From assembly GCF_001931485.1 (NCBI RefSeq), contig NZ_MSDV01000033.1, positions 1 through 64,000 of the forward strand: a stretch of 64,000 nucleotides of DNA, written 5' to 3'. A program made the position numbers and the translations under genes. Under the pieces are notes generated by a model. It had not been told where the DNA came from. It saw only the letters and a program-made list of their open reading frames with translations, and did no database searches. Position 1 is the stretch's first letter. Every line of letters begins with the position of its first letter. This DNA is from Burkholderia sp. SRS-W-2-2016. GTDB taxonomy: Bacteria > Pseudomonadota > Gammaproteobacteria > Burkholderiales > Burkholderiaceae. Below are positions 1-9,197 of the stretch, one piece after another.

Positions 1-57
1 GCATCTCCCTCATGCGGTGGCTCAGGCGGCGGCACTCAAGACATCTACAACAGGAGC

Positions 58-294
58 ATGCGCATGACGGCCTCGGGCATCCCCGGCGAATCGATCGATC
101 TGCAGATCGCCGACGTTCTCAGCGAAGTCCAGTTTCCGACCAACAAGGATGCGCTCGTCGACGCCGCGCGCGAAGCCGGCGCGAGCAACGAGGTACTGGC
201 GATGCTCGACGGCATGCCGGAACAGGATTACATCGATATCGAGTCGGTCACGCGGCTGATCGGCGGCAGCTTCAGCCCCGGGCTGGGCATCTAG
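58..294 (+). CDS. DUF2795 family protein (N-terminus uncertain)
   Basis: A short protein of unknown function. The segment from about residue 18 to 60 (LSEVQFPTNKDALVDAAREA, then a PEQDYIDIESV stretch) has the layout of DUF2795 proteins: a short helix, a conserved F/YP-x-x-K/R-x-x-L-x-x-A core and a final xExFxSxxxV segment. The reading frame stays open to the window edge, so the gene could begin upstream. However, AGGAG at 52-56 is well placed (7 nt) for the ATG at 64, which makes a start at 58 or 64 likely. The family is small, soluble and widespread in proteobacteria, with no established role. The family call is reasonable; the start is not settled. Confidence 0.55.
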   Translation: MRMTASGIPGESIDLQIADVLSEVQFPTNKDALVDAAREAGASNEVLAMLDGMPEQDYIDIESVTRLIGGSFSPGLGI

Positions 295-331
295 TCGGCA
301 GCCTGCGGCGGTCGGCGGCGCATTGGGTGCC

Positions 332-361
332 GCTTGGGTGTCACCTGCTTGGGTGTCACCT
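332..361. repeat. Two tandem 15-bp direct repeats
   Basis: The unit gcttgggtgtcacct occurs twice without a gap (332-346 and 347-361) between the DUF2795 gene and the converging LysR gene. No hairpin or gene function is evident. Confidence 0.7.
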
Positions 362-448
362 AGGTGCCGCCTTCCCGGCGCATAGGCGCCGCGTCGCGGC
401 AACTCACGCGAGCAGCATCTGCTGCGGCCGCGCTCCGCTCCCCACCAC

Positions 449-1543
449 TCACAACTGCGAAGACGCGGCGATCCGCGTGCGCGGCGCCCGCGCCACCCGG
501 CGCGTGCTCTCGCGCGCCGGCCGCGCAGTGTCCGCGACCGCGACCGCTTCGGAAACCGGATCGACATCATCGAACAGATCGACGGCGGCCTGCCCAACCG
601 GCTCGGCCACCCGACGCCCGTTTGCGGCGCCGCGCGCAAGCCGCGCCGGCGTGCTCTCCGGCTGAAAATGCTCGACCAGATGATCGATGAAGGTGCGCAC
701 CTTCGCCGGCAGATGCAGGCGGCTCGGATAGGCGATGGTGATTTCGATCGGCGGCAGCAGGTAGTCGTCGAGCAGCCGCACGAGCCGCCCCGATGCCAGA
801 TCGCGGCCGATCAGATAACTCGGCAGGATCGCAACGCCCATCCCCAGCAGCGCGAACTGCCGCAGCATTTCGGTGTTATTGGCGCCGATCGCATTCGCGG
901 GCCGCACCCGCACCTCGCCGTCAGGTCCCGTGAACACGCGCTCCTCGCCGCCCTGCTCGGCCGGCCGGCTCAGACACGGATGCCGCAGCAGATCTTCCGG
1001 GCGCATTGGCGTACCGTGCCGCGCCAGATAATCGGGCGTCGCGCAGACCGTCATATAGCCGGTCGTCAGCCGCCGCGTGACGATGCTCGCGCTGCGCATA
1101 TAGCGGGTCGCCAGAATGCCGACGTCGAAACCCTCTTCGACCAGATCGACGTGCCGATCGGCCAGCGTGACGTCGGGGACCACGGCCGGGAAACGCGCCG
1201 CGTACGACTGCACGAGCGGCGCGAGGCTATTCAGCCCGAACACGACCGGCGCGACGATCCGCAGCGTGCCGACCGGCTCGTGATTGCGCGCGACCACCAT
1301 CTGCTCGACGCCTTCGAGATCGGCGAGGATATGGCGCACCCGCTCCAGATAGGTCGCGCCCGCTTCGGTCAGCGACAGCCGCCGCGTGGTGCGATTGAGC
1401 AGCCGGGTGCCGAGCCGCGCCTCCAGATCCGCGACGTGGCGGGTGACCACCGCGGTGGAGATATCCAGCGCGCCCGCCGCGCGGACGAAGCTGCCGAGGT
1501 CAGCGACTTTGACGAACACGCGCATCGACTGCAGTTGATTCAT
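449..1543 (-). CDS. LysR family transcriptional regulator with long C-terminal extension
   Basis: DNA-binding regulator. Residues 1-60 form the LysR winged helix (MNQLQSMRVFVKVADLGSF, then AVVTRHVADLEARLGTRLLN). Residues 90-295 form the periplasmic-binding-like effector domain. The start at 1543 is chosen because an upstream AGGAG lies 7 nt away and the family always begins right at this helix; the frame stays open for 58 more codons upstream. LysR proteins usually end near residue 300. This one carries about 60 extra residues rich in Ala and Arg, so it may be a run-on caused by loss of the usual stop. The nearest partner gene on the other strand is the small membrane protein at 1808. Its target and effector cannot be read from the sequence. 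Confidence 0.85.
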   Translation of the reverse strand: MNQLQSMRVFVKVADLGSFVRAAGALDISTAVVTRHVADLEARLGTRLLNRTTRRLSLTEAGATYLERVRHILADLEGVEQMVVARNHEPVGTLRIVAPVVFGLNSLAPLVQSYAARFPAVVPDVTLADRHVDLVEEGFDVGILATRYMRSASIVTRRLTTGYMTVCATPDYLARHGTPMRPEDLLRHPCLSRPAEQGGEERVFTGPDGEVRVRPANAIGANNTEMLRQFALLGMGVAILPSYLIGRDLASGRLVRLLDDYLLPPIEITIAYPSRLHLPAKVRTFIDHLVEHFQPESTPARLARGAANGRRVAEPVGQAAVDLFDDVDPVSEAVAVADTARPARESTRRVARAPRTRIAASSQL

Positions 1544-1753
1544 GGAACGACTCCTGCACCGGTTAAGCCAGGCCGGCGGCGCCACCATTGCCGCCCGTAT
1601 CGGCCCGTGCGGCACGACTGCGCGCGAGCTTGCCCAACCCGATCGATTGTATCGACGCGACCTGTCCCAACCCTGACCCGGACATGACAATCCGGTCAGA
1701 AACGGCGCGCCGTCCAAACCGGGTCACTGTTGCGGTGTCTATTGTGGATTTTG

Positions 1754-1773
1754 ACTAGGTATAAACCCCTAGT
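1754..1773. promoter_or_regulatory. Inverted repeat upstream of small membrane protein gene
   Basis: ACTAGG and CCTAGT arms enclose an 8-bp AT-rich centre between the LysR gene and the gene at 1808. The position suits an operator, possibly of the neighbouring LysR regulator, but this is inference. Confidence 0.35.
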
Positions 1774-1807
1774 TTTGGTAACATGGCGGCCAAAGGAAAT
1801 TACCGCC

Positions 1808-2020
1808 ATGCCACATCGTTTTCAGCTTCTGGAAAAAATTGCGTTTTCGCTGGTCTGCTGGTCGGCCGCCGCCGCCACTGCCTATATCGGTTACGAGCGC
1901 TGCCCGGACACCCAGACCGTGCTGCACGCGGGGGAGAAATTCCTCAGCGCCAGCGGTCAATACGCATTCGCGTGCGCGGCGCCGGCCGCCGACATCTGCG
2001 CGCAACTGCCCACCGACTGA
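1808..2020 (+). CDS. Small hypothetical membrane or exported protein (70 aa)
   Basis: I do not recognise this gene. The start at 1808 has a purine-rich AAAGGAA 8 nt upstream. The product has one hydrophobic segment near the N-terminus (IAFSLVCWSAAAATAYIGY, residues 11-29), then a short polar tail with three cysteines, which suggests a membrane-anchored or exported small protein. A clean rho-independent terminator follows the stop directly, supporting a real transcription unit. Confidence 0.5.
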   Translation: MPHRFQLLEKIAFSLVCWSAAAATAYIGYERCPDTQTVLHAGEKFLSASGQYAFACAAPAADICAQLPTD

Positions 2021-2059
2021 ACTCCGCAGAATCCCCGCTGACTCTCGGTTCGCACCCGA

Positions 2060-2089
2060 CGCGCGATCCATTGCGGATCGCGCGTTTTT
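2060..2089 (+). terminator. Rho-independent terminator
   Basis: A perfect 10-bp stem (cgcgcgatcc / ggatcgcgcg) with loop attgc is followed by five T residues. It lies 40 bp past the small membrane protein gene. Confidence 0.8.
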
Positions 2090-2118
2090 GCGCTTATTCG
2101 CCGACGCCGGTTAGCTGA

Positions 2119-2736
2119 TCACGCATCGCGCCCGAACACCACGCGCGAGAAGAAGCCGGCCAACAGCGTCTCGACCATTTCCGACGGCACGTTCTGCGGA
2201 TCGACCGTGTAGAAGAACTGCACGCCGTCGCACAGCCCCATCAGTCCGATCGCGAGCTGTTCCGGCTGCATCGGCATCGACATCCCCACCCGCTGCTCGA
2301 ACTCGCGGATATACGCACTCAACTGCTCGAACTTCTCGCGCATGAATGCGTTAAAGCGCAACCGGAAGCGGCCGTCGCGCACCGCCAGCAGCTTCGCCTC
2401 GACCCACAGCAGAAAACACTTGTTCTGCCGATGCAGCGTGCTGTAGTACTGCAGCACGCGCGCCTCCATCTCCTCGCGGGTCGCCGCGCTGTCGAAAATC
2501 GCGCGCAAACCCGCCTGCATCGTTTCGTGATCGCGCCGCAATAGCTCCACGAACAGTTCGCTCTTGCTGCGGAAGTTCGAGTAGAACGCGCCGCGCGTAT
2601 AACCGGCGGCCGCGGCAATGTCCTCGACGCTCGCCGCGACGAAGCCCTTCTTCATGAAAGTCGCCTGCGCGGCATCGAGCAAACGCGCGCGCGTCTGGTC
2701 CTTGCTTTGCTCTCTCGTCAGTCTTTGCCGTTTCAT
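2119..2736 (-). CDS. TetR family repressor of the adjacent RND efflux operon
   Basis: A 205-residue TetR/AcrR-type regulator. The N-terminal helix-turn-helix is clear (ARLLDAAQATFMKKGF, then DIAAAAGYTRGAFYSNF, residues 15-60). The rest is the all-helical ligand-binding and dimer domain. The start at 2736 removes a non-conserved 15-residue extension. It is divergent from the RND adaptor gene, the usual arrangement for AcrR/AmrR/TtgR-like repressors of drug pumps, so it most likely controls that operon and itself from the shared region, where a short dyad lies at 2786-2799. The ligand is unknown. Confidence 0.88.
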   Translation of the reverse strand: MKRQRLTREQSKDQTRARLLDAAQATFMKKGFVAASVEDIAAAAGYTRGAFYSNFRSKSELFVELLRRDHETMQAGLRAIFDSAATREEMEARVLQYYSTLHRQNKCFLLWVEAKLLAVRDGRFRLRFNAFMREKFEQLSAYIREFEQRVGMSMPMQPEQLAIGLMGLCDGVQFFYTVDPQNVPSEMVETLLAGFFSRVVFGRDA

Positions 2737-2785
2737 ACGCACCACTCTAATCTTCGCCGGAACAGGAATCTGCCTGCCCATTCAG

Positions 2786-2799
2786 ATACATCTCTGTAT
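2786..2799. promoter_or_regulatory. Candidate TetR operator between regulator and efflux operon
   Basis: ATACA and TGTAT arms flank TCTC in the divergent intergenic region, which is AT-rich compared with its surroundings. Size and place fit a TetR operator. The match is structural only. Confidence 0.4.
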
Positions 2800-2923
2800 T
2801 AGAATGCAAATCGTCATTTAAAGCCATACCCGTATGCCAATCGCATCACGCGAAGTACGGGTTTTCGCTGGCGGGCCGCTGCGGCTTGCCGTGTTCGTTC
2901 GCTGTCTCCAGGTTGGGGTAATT

Positions 2924-4099
2924 GTGAAGCGTCCCGGTTCTCCCGCATCGTCAGCGATGCGCCAGCAGTCCCCCGTGCAGCGGCCTTTCTCCGTGTCCAG
3001 CCGCACGACCCGCGCGCTCGCGCTGGCCGGTCTCGTCGCGCTTGGCGCCTGCTCGCGGCACGAAGCCGCGGCGCCCGCGCCGCGCCCGGTGGTTGCGCTG
3101 GCGGTCCACGCGGACGGTCAGGCGTTGCAGGCCGCGTCGCTGCCCGGCGAAGTGCAGGCGCGCTATTCGACGCCGCTGTCGTTCCGGGTCGCCGGCAAGA
3201 TCATCGAGCGGCGCGTGCGGCTCGGCGATACGGTCAAGAACGGCGAAGTGGTCGCGCTGCTCGACCCGGCCGACGCGCAGAAAAACGCCGCCAGCTCGCA
3301 GGCGCAACTCGACGCCGCGCAACACAACCTCGTCTACGCGCAGCAGCAGCTCGAGCGCGACCGCGCCCAGGCGAAAGAAAACCTGATCGCGCCGGCCCAG
3401 CTCGAACAGACCACCAATGCGTACGCAAGCGCGCTCGCGCAGCGCGATCAGGCGCAGCAGCAGGCGGCGCTCGCGAAGAACCAGTTGCAGTACACGACGC
3501 TCGTCGCCGGTCATGCGGGCGTGATCACCGCCGAGCAGGCCGATACCGGGCAGAACGTGTCGGCCGGCCAGGCCGTCTACAACCTCGCGTGGAGCGGCGA
3601 CGTCGATGTGCTGTGCGACGTGCCCGAAAGCGCGCTCGCGTCGTTCGCGGTCGGCCAGTCCGCCAGCGTCGCGCTCGCCGCGCTGCCGGGCCGCAAGTTC
3701 AGCGCGCGGGTGCGCGAGCTGTCGCCGGCCGCCGATCAGCAAAGCCGCACGTGGCGCGCGCGTCTGACGCTCGTCAATCCCGGCGCCGACGTGCGGCTGG
3801 GCATGACCGCCGACGTCACGCCCGCCGCGCCCGCCCCCGCGCCCGGCGGCGTGTTCACGCTGCCGGTCACCGCGCTGTTCCATCAGGGCCGCCAGCCGGC
3901 CGTGTGGGTCGTGCGCGCGGCCGACAATACGCTCGAGCTGCGCCCGGTGACCGTCACGCGCTATTACGAGCGCACGATCGTCGTCAGCGAAGGCCTGAAG
4001 GACGGCGAAAGCGTGGTGCTGCAAGGCGTGCACACGGTGAGCGCCGGCGAGAAAGTCCGCGCGATCGCGCCGCTGCATCCCGAGGACTTCGCTTCATGA
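2924..4099 (+). CDS. RND efflux periplasmic adaptor (membrane fusion lipoprotein)
   Basis: Periplasmic adaptor that links an RND pump to an outer-membrane channel. A hydrophobic N-terminal segment ends in a lipobox (LVALGAC), so it is probably a lipoprotein anchored in the inner membrane. Next come a barrel-sandwich/lipoyl half (GKIIERRVRLGDTVKNGEVV), a helical hairpin rich in Gln and Ala, the second lipoyl half, and the beta-barrel and membrane-proximal domains. The GTG at 2924 is preferred because TGGGG lies about 6 nt upstream. ATG at 2834 or 2957 are alternatives; the lipobox is kept in all three. The stop overlaps the pump start in ATGA, so the two are translationally coupled. Confidence 0.9.
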   Translation: MKRPGSPASSAMRQQSPVQRPFSVSSRTTRALALAGLVALGACSRHEAAAPAPRPVVALAVHADGQALQAASLPGEVQARYSTPLSFRVAGKIIERRVRLGDTVKNGEVVALLDPADAQKNAASSQAQLDAAQHNLVYAQQQLERDRAQAKENLIAPAQLEQTTNAYASALAQRDQAQQQAALAKNQLQYTTLVAGHAGVITAEQADTGQNVSAGQAVYNLAWSGDVDVLCDVPESALASFAVGQSASVALAALPGRKFSARVRELSPAADQQSRTWRARLTLVNPGADVRLGMTADVTPAAPAPAPGGVFTLPVTALFHQGRQPAVWVVRAADNTLELRPVTVTRYYERTIVVSEGLKDGESVVLQGVHTVSAGEKVRAIAPLHPEDFAS

Positions 4100-7000
4100 G
4101 CACGCCGCACGAAGAAGGACGCTTCAATCTGTCCGCGTGGGCGCTGCGCCATCAGGCGCTGGTGGTGTTCCTGATCGCGCTCGCGACCGCGTTCGGCATC
4201 CTCGCGTACGGCCGGCTCGCGCAATCCGAAGACCCGCCGTTCACGTTCCGTGTGATGGTGATCCGCACCTACTGGCCGGGCGCGACCGCGCGCCAGGTGC
4301 AGGAGCAGCTGACCGACCGGATCGGCCGCAAACTGCAGGAAACGCCGTACATCGATTTCGTGCGCAGCTATTCGCGGCCCGGCGAATCGCTGATCTTCTT
4401 CCAGATGAAGGACTCCGCGCCGGTGCGCGAGGTGCCCGAGACCTGGTACCAGGTGCGCAAGAAAGTCGGCGACATCGCGGCGACGCTGCCGCCCGGCATC
4501 CAGGGCCCGTTCTTCAACGACGAATTCGGCGACGTCTACACCAACATCTACACACTCGAAGGCGACGGCTTTTCCGCCGCGCAACTGCACGACTACGCGG
4601 ACCAGTTGCGCACCGTGCTGCTGCGCGTGCCGGGCGTCGCCAAGGTCGATTACTTCGGCGATCCGGATCAGCATGTGTTCATCGAGATCGCCAACACCCA
4701 GCTCACCCGCCTCGGCATCTCGCCGCAACAGCTCGGTCAGGCGATCAACGCGCAGAACACGATCGCTCCGGCCGGCACGCTGACCACCCACGACGACCGC
4801 GTGTTCGTGCGCCCGAGCGGCCAGTTCAAGGACGTCAACGCGCTCGCCGACACGCTGATCCGCATCAACAACCGCACTTTCCGGCTCGGCGACATCGCGA
4901 CGATCAAGCGCGGCTACGACGATCCGATCGTCACGCAGATGCGCTTCGGCGGTCAGCCGGTGCTCGGCATCGGCGTGACGATGCAGCCGGGCGGCGACGT
5001 GATCCGCCTCGGCAAAGCGCTCGATCAGCAGATGACGCAATTGCGCGCGGCGCTGCCGGCCGGGCTGAAGCTCGTCGAAGTGTCGAGCATGCCGCACGCG
5101 GTCGCGCGCTCGGTCGACGACTTTCTCGAAGCGGTCGCCGAAGCGGTCGCGATCGTGCTGATCGTCAGTCTGGTGTCGCTCGGCGTGCGTACCGGCATGG
5201 TCGTGGTGATCTCGATTCCGGTCGTGCTCGCGGTGACCGCGCTGTGCATGTATCTGTTCGATATCGGCCTGCACAAGGTGTCGCTCGGCACGCTGGTGCT
5301 CGCGCTCGGCCTGCTGGTCGACGACGCGATCATCGCGGTCGAGATGATGTCGGTGAAGCTCGAACAGGGCTGGAACCGCACGCGCGCGGCGGCCTACGCG
5401 TACACCAGCACCGCGTTTCCGATGCTGACCGGCACGCTCGTCACCGTGTCCGGCTTCCTGCCGATCGCGCTCGCGAAGTCGAGCACCGGCGAATACACGC
5501 GCTCGATCTTCGAGGTATCGGCGATCGCGCTGATCGCGTCGTGGCTCGCGGCGGTCGTGCTGATTCCGCTGCTCGGCTATCACATGCTGCCCGAGCGCAA
5601 GCGGCACGCGCACGAGCCCGACGATCACGAACACGACATCTACGACACGCGTTTCTATACGCGGCTGCGCGGCTGGATCGGCTGGTGCATCGAACGACGT
5701 TTCGTGGTCCTCGCGATCACCGTCGCGCTGTTCGTGCTCGCGATGGCCGGCTTCACGCTGGTGCCGCAGCAGTTCTTCCCGAGCTCGGACCGGCCCGAGC
5801 TGCTGGTCGACGTGCGGCTGCCCGAAGGCGCATCGTTCGATGCAACGTTGCGCCAGGCCACGCGTCTCGAGAAGGTGCTGGTGGGCCGGCCCGAGATCGA
5901 TCATTCGGTGAGCTTCGTCGGCACCGGCGCGCCGCGTTTCTATCTGCCGCTCGATCAGCAGTTGCCGCAGCCGAACTTCGCGCAGTTCGTGATCACCGCG
6001 AAGTCGGTGAAGGATCGCGAGAAGCTCGCGCAGTGGCTCGAACCCGAATTGCGCGACAACTTCCCGGCCGTGCGCACGCGTCTGTCGCGGCTCGAAAACG
6101 GGCCGCCGGTCGGCTATCCGGTGCAGTTCCGCGTGAGCGGCGACGACATCGCGACCGTGCGCTCGATCGCCGAACGGGTGGCCGCGACGCTGCGCGCGAA
6201 TCGCAACACCCGCAGCGTGCAGTTCGACTGGGACGAACCGGCCGAGCGCTCCGCGCACTTCGAGATCGATCAGAAACGCGCGCGCGAACTGGGCGTCACG
6301 TCCGAAGACGTGTCGAGCTTCCTCGCGATGACGCTGTCCGGCTACACGGTCACGCAGTATCGCGAGCGCGACAAGCTGATCAGCGTCGACTTGCGCGCGC
6401 CGCGCTCGGAGCGCGTCGACCCGTCGCAACTGACCGCGCTCGCAATGCCGACACCGAACGGCCCGGTGCCGCTCGGCACGCTCGGCCATCTGCGCAACGA
6501 GCTCGAATACGGGGTGATCTGGGAGCGCGACCGGCAACCGACCATCACCGTGCAGTCCGATGTGGGCCCCGGCGCGCAGGGCATCGACGTCACCCATGCG
6601 GTGGATCGCGCGCTCGCGCCGATCCGCGCGACGCTGCCGGTCGGCTACCGGATCGAGATCGGCGGCTCGGTCGAGGAAAGCGGCAAGGGGCAGAGCTCGA
6701 TCGTCGCGCAGTTGCCGATCATGGTGATCGCGGTGCTGACGCTGCTGATGATCCAGTTGCAGAGCTTCGCTCGCGTGCTGATGGTCGTGCTGACCGCGCC
6801 GCTCGGATTGATCGGCGTGGTGCTGACGCTGCTGCTATTTGGCCAGCCGTTCGGCTTCGTCGCGATGCTCGGCGTGATCGCGATGTTCGGCATCATCATG
6901 CGCAACTCGGTGATTCTGGTCGATCAGATCGAGCAGGACATCGCGTCGGGGCACAAGCGTTTCGACGCGATCGTCGGCGCGACCGTGCGACGCTTCCGGC

Positions 7001-7221
7001 CGATCACGCTGACCGCCGCGGCCGCCGTGCTCGCGCTGATTCCGCTGTTGCGCTCCAACTTCTTCGGGCCGATGGCGACCGCGCTGATGGGCGGCATCAC
7101 CAGCGCGACGATTCTCACGCTGTTCTATCTGCCGGCGCTGTACGCGGCGTCGTTCCGCGTGCGGAGCGACGAGCGCGAGCCGCCGGCGCCCGGCGGCGGT
7201 GTCGCGCATACGGGCAATTGA
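4096..7221 (+). CDS. RND efflux pump, inner-membrane transporter (1041 aa)
   Basis: A full-length RND superfamily proton-driven exporter. The layout is the expected one: TM1 near the start (ALVVFLIALATAFGILAYG), a large periplasmic porter loop, TM2-6 around residues 340-520, a second loop, and TM8-12 from about 870. In TM4, LGLLVDDAIIAVE carries the paired Asp residues used for proton relay. The opening region (EDPPFTFRVMVIRTYWPGA) resembles pumps of the MexK/TriC type more than AcrB, so the substrate is not assigned. It is the second gene of the adaptor-pump-channel operon under the divergent TetR regulator. Confidence 0.93.
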   Translation: MSTPHEEGRFNLSAWALRHQALVVFLIALATAFGILAYGRLAQSEDPPFTFRVMVIRTYWPGATARQVQEQLTDRIGRKLQETPYIDFVRSYSRPGESLIFFQMKDSAPVREVPETWYQVRKKVGDIAATLPPGIQGPFFNDEFGDVYTNIYTLEGDGFSAAQLHDYADQLRTVLLRVPGVAKVDYFGDPDQHVFIEIANTQLTRLGISPQQLGQAINAQNTIAPAGTLTTHDDRVFVRPSGQFKDVNALADTLIRINNRTFRLGDIATIKRGYDDPIVTQMRFGGQPVLGIGVTMQPGGDVIRLGKALDQQMTQLRAALPAGLKLVEVSSMPHAVARSVDDFLEAVAEAVAIVLIVSLVSLGVRTGMVVVISIPVVLAVTALCMYLFDIGLHKVSLGTLVLALGLLVDDAIIAVEMMSVKLEQGWNRTRAAAYAYTSTAFPMLTGTLVTVSGFLPIALAKSSTGEYTRSIFEVSAIALIASWLAAVVLIPLLGYHMLPERKRHAHEPDDHEHDIYDTRFYTRLRGWIGWCIERRFVVLAITVALFVLAMAGFTLVPQQFFPSSDRPELLVDVRLPEGASFDATLRQATRLEKVLVGRPEIDHSVSFVGTGAPRFYLPLDQQLPQPNFAQFVITAKSVKDREKLAQWLEPELRDNFPAVRTRLSRLENGPPVGYPVQFRVSGDDIATVRSIAERVAATLRANRNTRSVQFDWDEPAERSAHFEIDQKRARELGVTSEDVSSFLAMTLSGYTVTQYRERDKLISVDLRAPRSERVDPSQLTALAMPTPNGPVPLGTLGHLRNELEYGVIWERDRQPTITVQSDVGPGAQGIDVTHAVDRALAPIRATLPVGYRIEIGGSVEESGKGQSSIVAQLPIMVIAVLTLLMIQLQSFARVLMVVLTAPLGLIGVVLTLLLFGQPFGFVAMLGVIAMFGIIMRNSVILVDQIEQDIASGHKRFDAIVGATVRRFRPITLTAAAAVLALIPLLRSNFFGPMATALMGGITSATILTLFYLPALYAASFRVRSDEREPPAPGGGVAHTGN

Positions 7222-7236
7222 TACGGATCACTGAGC

Positions 7237-8778
7237 ATGAGTAAGAGCATCGCTATTCCGACGCTTCCCGCACGCACCATGCGCCCTGCGCTCGCCATCG
7301 GCCTCGCCTGCGCGCTCGCCGCGTGTTCGTTCGGGCCCAACGGCGACGCGCCCCCGATGCCGCAGCCCGCGCACTACGGCGCCGAGGCATTGCCGACCCA
7401 GACGGTGCCCGCGCAAGGCGTCACTCAGCAGTTCGTCGCGGGTGCGCAGCCGGTGCCGGAGTGGTGGAGGCTGTACCGCTCGGACGCGCTCGACGCATTG
7501 GTCGACGAGGGCCTGCGCAACAGTCCGACGCTCGCCGCGACCGACCGCGCGCTCGCGGCCGCGCGCGAACAGTTGCGCGCGCAGGTCGGCAGTTCGCTGC
7601 TGCCGACGATCGACGCGGGCGGCCAGGCGACCCGCAACCGCGCGCTGGCGATTCCGGAGATCGGCCCGAACACGTTTCTGTACAACATCTTCGTCGGCCA
7701 GTTACAGGCGCACTACACGTTCGATCTGTTCGGCGCCGCGCGGCTCGCGAATGCCGCGCTCGCCGCGCGCGTGAACGTGCAGGTCTATCAGCTCGATGCG
7801 GCGCGCCGCGCGCTCGCCGCGAACATCGTCACCGCGACGATCACCAGCGCCGCGCTGCACGCGCAGATCGATACGACCGAGCGGCTCGTCACGCTGGCCA
7901 ACGCTCAGGCGCGCGACACCGCGCGGCGCTATGAACTCGGCGCGGTGTCGCATGCCGATCTGATGAACGCGCAACAAAGTGCGGCGAGCGTGTCGGCGAG
8001 TCTGCCGGCGCTGAAGCAGCAGTGGCTGACCACACGTCACGCGCTCGCGGTGCTGCTCGGCCGCACGCCCGACGCCGCGCCCGACGACGTCGAACTCGCG
8101 CAGCTGCATCTGCCCGAGCAGGTGCCGGTCGTGGTGCCGTCCGAGCTGTTGCGCGCGCGCCCCGACATCCAGGCCGCCGACGCCGCGCTGAAAGCCGCGG
8201 CGGCCGACGTCGGCGTGGCGACCGCGCAGATGTTCCCGAGCCTGTCGCTGTCGGCATCGATGGGACAAGGCGGCTTCAGCTGGCCGGTTGCGATGTCGGG
8301 CGCGGGCGCGATCTGGAGCATCGGCGCATCGCTGTCGCAGCCGCTGTTTCATGGCGGGGCGTTGCTCGCGCAGCGCCGCGCGGCGGTGGACAGCTACGAC
8401 GCGAGCGTCTCGCAGTACAAGCAGACCGTGCTCGCCGCGTTCCAGAACGTCGCCGATACGCTCGCGGCGCTCGACCACGACGCGCAATCGCTCGATGCCG
8501 CGAACGTGGCCGCGCGTTCGGCGCAGAGCGTATTCGACGACACCGCCGCACGCTACCGGCTCGGCGCGCTGCCGGTCGCATCGACGCGTTCGAGCGAGCA
8601 GCAGTGGCGCAACGCGCAGCTCGATGAAATCCGCTATACGAGCGCGCGTCTGACCGACACCGCCGCGCTGTTCCAGGCGATGGGCAATCCGCCGCTCGAT
8701 GACGCGGGCGCGCCGTCCGCTGCTGCCGCGGCGGCGTCCGCATCGATTGGCACAACGAAGGCCGCCGCCACCGATTAA
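7237..8778 (+). CDS. RND efflux outer-membrane channel lipoprotein (NodT/OprM family)
   Basis: Outer-membrane channel that completes the tripartite pump. A signal peptide ends in a lipobox (ACALAACS). The two internally repeated outer-membrane efflux protein domains (about residues 65-265 and 285-485) show typical signatures such as PEWWRLYRSDALDALVDEGL and SELLRARPDIQAADAALKAA. The 513-residue length fits the family. It starts 15 bp after the pump gene, so the operon has three genes. The C-terminus ends in an Ala-rich tail. Confidence 0.93.
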   Translation: MSKSIAIPTLPARTMRPALAIGLACALAACSFGPNGDAPPMPQPAHYGAEALPTQTVPAQGVTQQFVAGAQPVPEWWRLYRSDALDALVDEGLRNSPTLAATDRALAAAREQLRAQVGSSLLPTIDAGGQATRNRALAIPEIGPNTFLYNIFVGQLQAHYTFDLFGAARLANAALAARVNVQVYQLDAARRALAANIVTATITSAALHAQIDTTERLVTLANAQARDTARRYELGAVSHADLMNAQQSAASVSASLPALKQQWLTTRHALAVLLGRTPDAAPDDVELAQLHLPEQVPVVVPSELLRARPDIQAADAALKAAAADVGVATAQMFPSLSLSASMGQGGFSWPVAMSGAGAIWSIGASLSQPLFHGGALLAQRRAAVDSYDASVSQYKQTVLAAFQNVADTLAALDHDAQSLDAANVAARSAQSVFDDTAARYRLGALPVASTRSSEQQWRNAQLDEIRYTSARLTDTAALFQAMGNPPLDDAGAPSAAAAAASASIGTTKAAATD

Positions 8779-9197
8779 CCTGGGATTCCGTACGGAATCG
8801 CGCGCAGTTATCCCCAGATCGTGTGGACGAACTTGTTGAAAACTTTCTGAGAAGCGGGCTAACGCATTGAGCGCGCAGGGATTTACGGTGCAGGTGCGAA
8901 ATGGCGCAACGCGGGTCACGAAGCAGATTGCTTCGGAGTACAAGCTCCTGGGACGCCTGAACAAATTGCCAGGGTTATCCCCAATTCGTGTGGATAGCTC
9001 TGTTGATAAGCCTGGGGCGAAGCGCGTAAGTGCTTGATGCGAATCGGTTTAAGTTGGACGGGCACTTATCGGGGCAAGTGGGCATAACTGCACGTTTACC
9101 GGGGCGGCCGTTATACAACAAGGGCGCGGAACAGCCCGCCTCGGCGAACCACTCTCGCGCCCTCTTACATCAAGGCTTGTACCTCAACGCCTATAGA
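8779..9197. other. Intergenic region with palindrome and imperfect long repeats
   Basis: A 419-bp gap between two converging genes. It holds a perfect 16-bp palindrome at 8784-8799 (gattccgtacggaatc) and the two imperfect TTATCCCC-containing repeats listed separately. I see no gene and no classic terminator. Confidence 0.6.
8807..9009. repeat. Pair of imperfect repeats with TTATCCCC and TGTGGA blocks
   Basis: Copies at 8807-8843 and 8974-9010 share the order GTTATCCCCA, TCGTGTGGA, TGTTGA. Weaker similarity continues into the next 30 bp (gaagcg, then taa, then ttga). A related TTATCAACAG/TGTGGA cluster occurs near 12000. The blocks resemble DnaA-box-like sequence, but the sites are scattered and nowhere near origin genes. 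Confidence 0.5.

Noticed and set aside
3964..6597. 877-codon minus-strand frame
   Set aside because: It is the antisense shadow of the RND pump. The product is Arg/His-rich with no family signature, as expected opposite a GC-rich gene.
8807..9040. Replication origin
   Set aside because: DnaA-box-like words are present, but there is no dnaA, dnaN, parAB or AT-rich unwinding region nearby.
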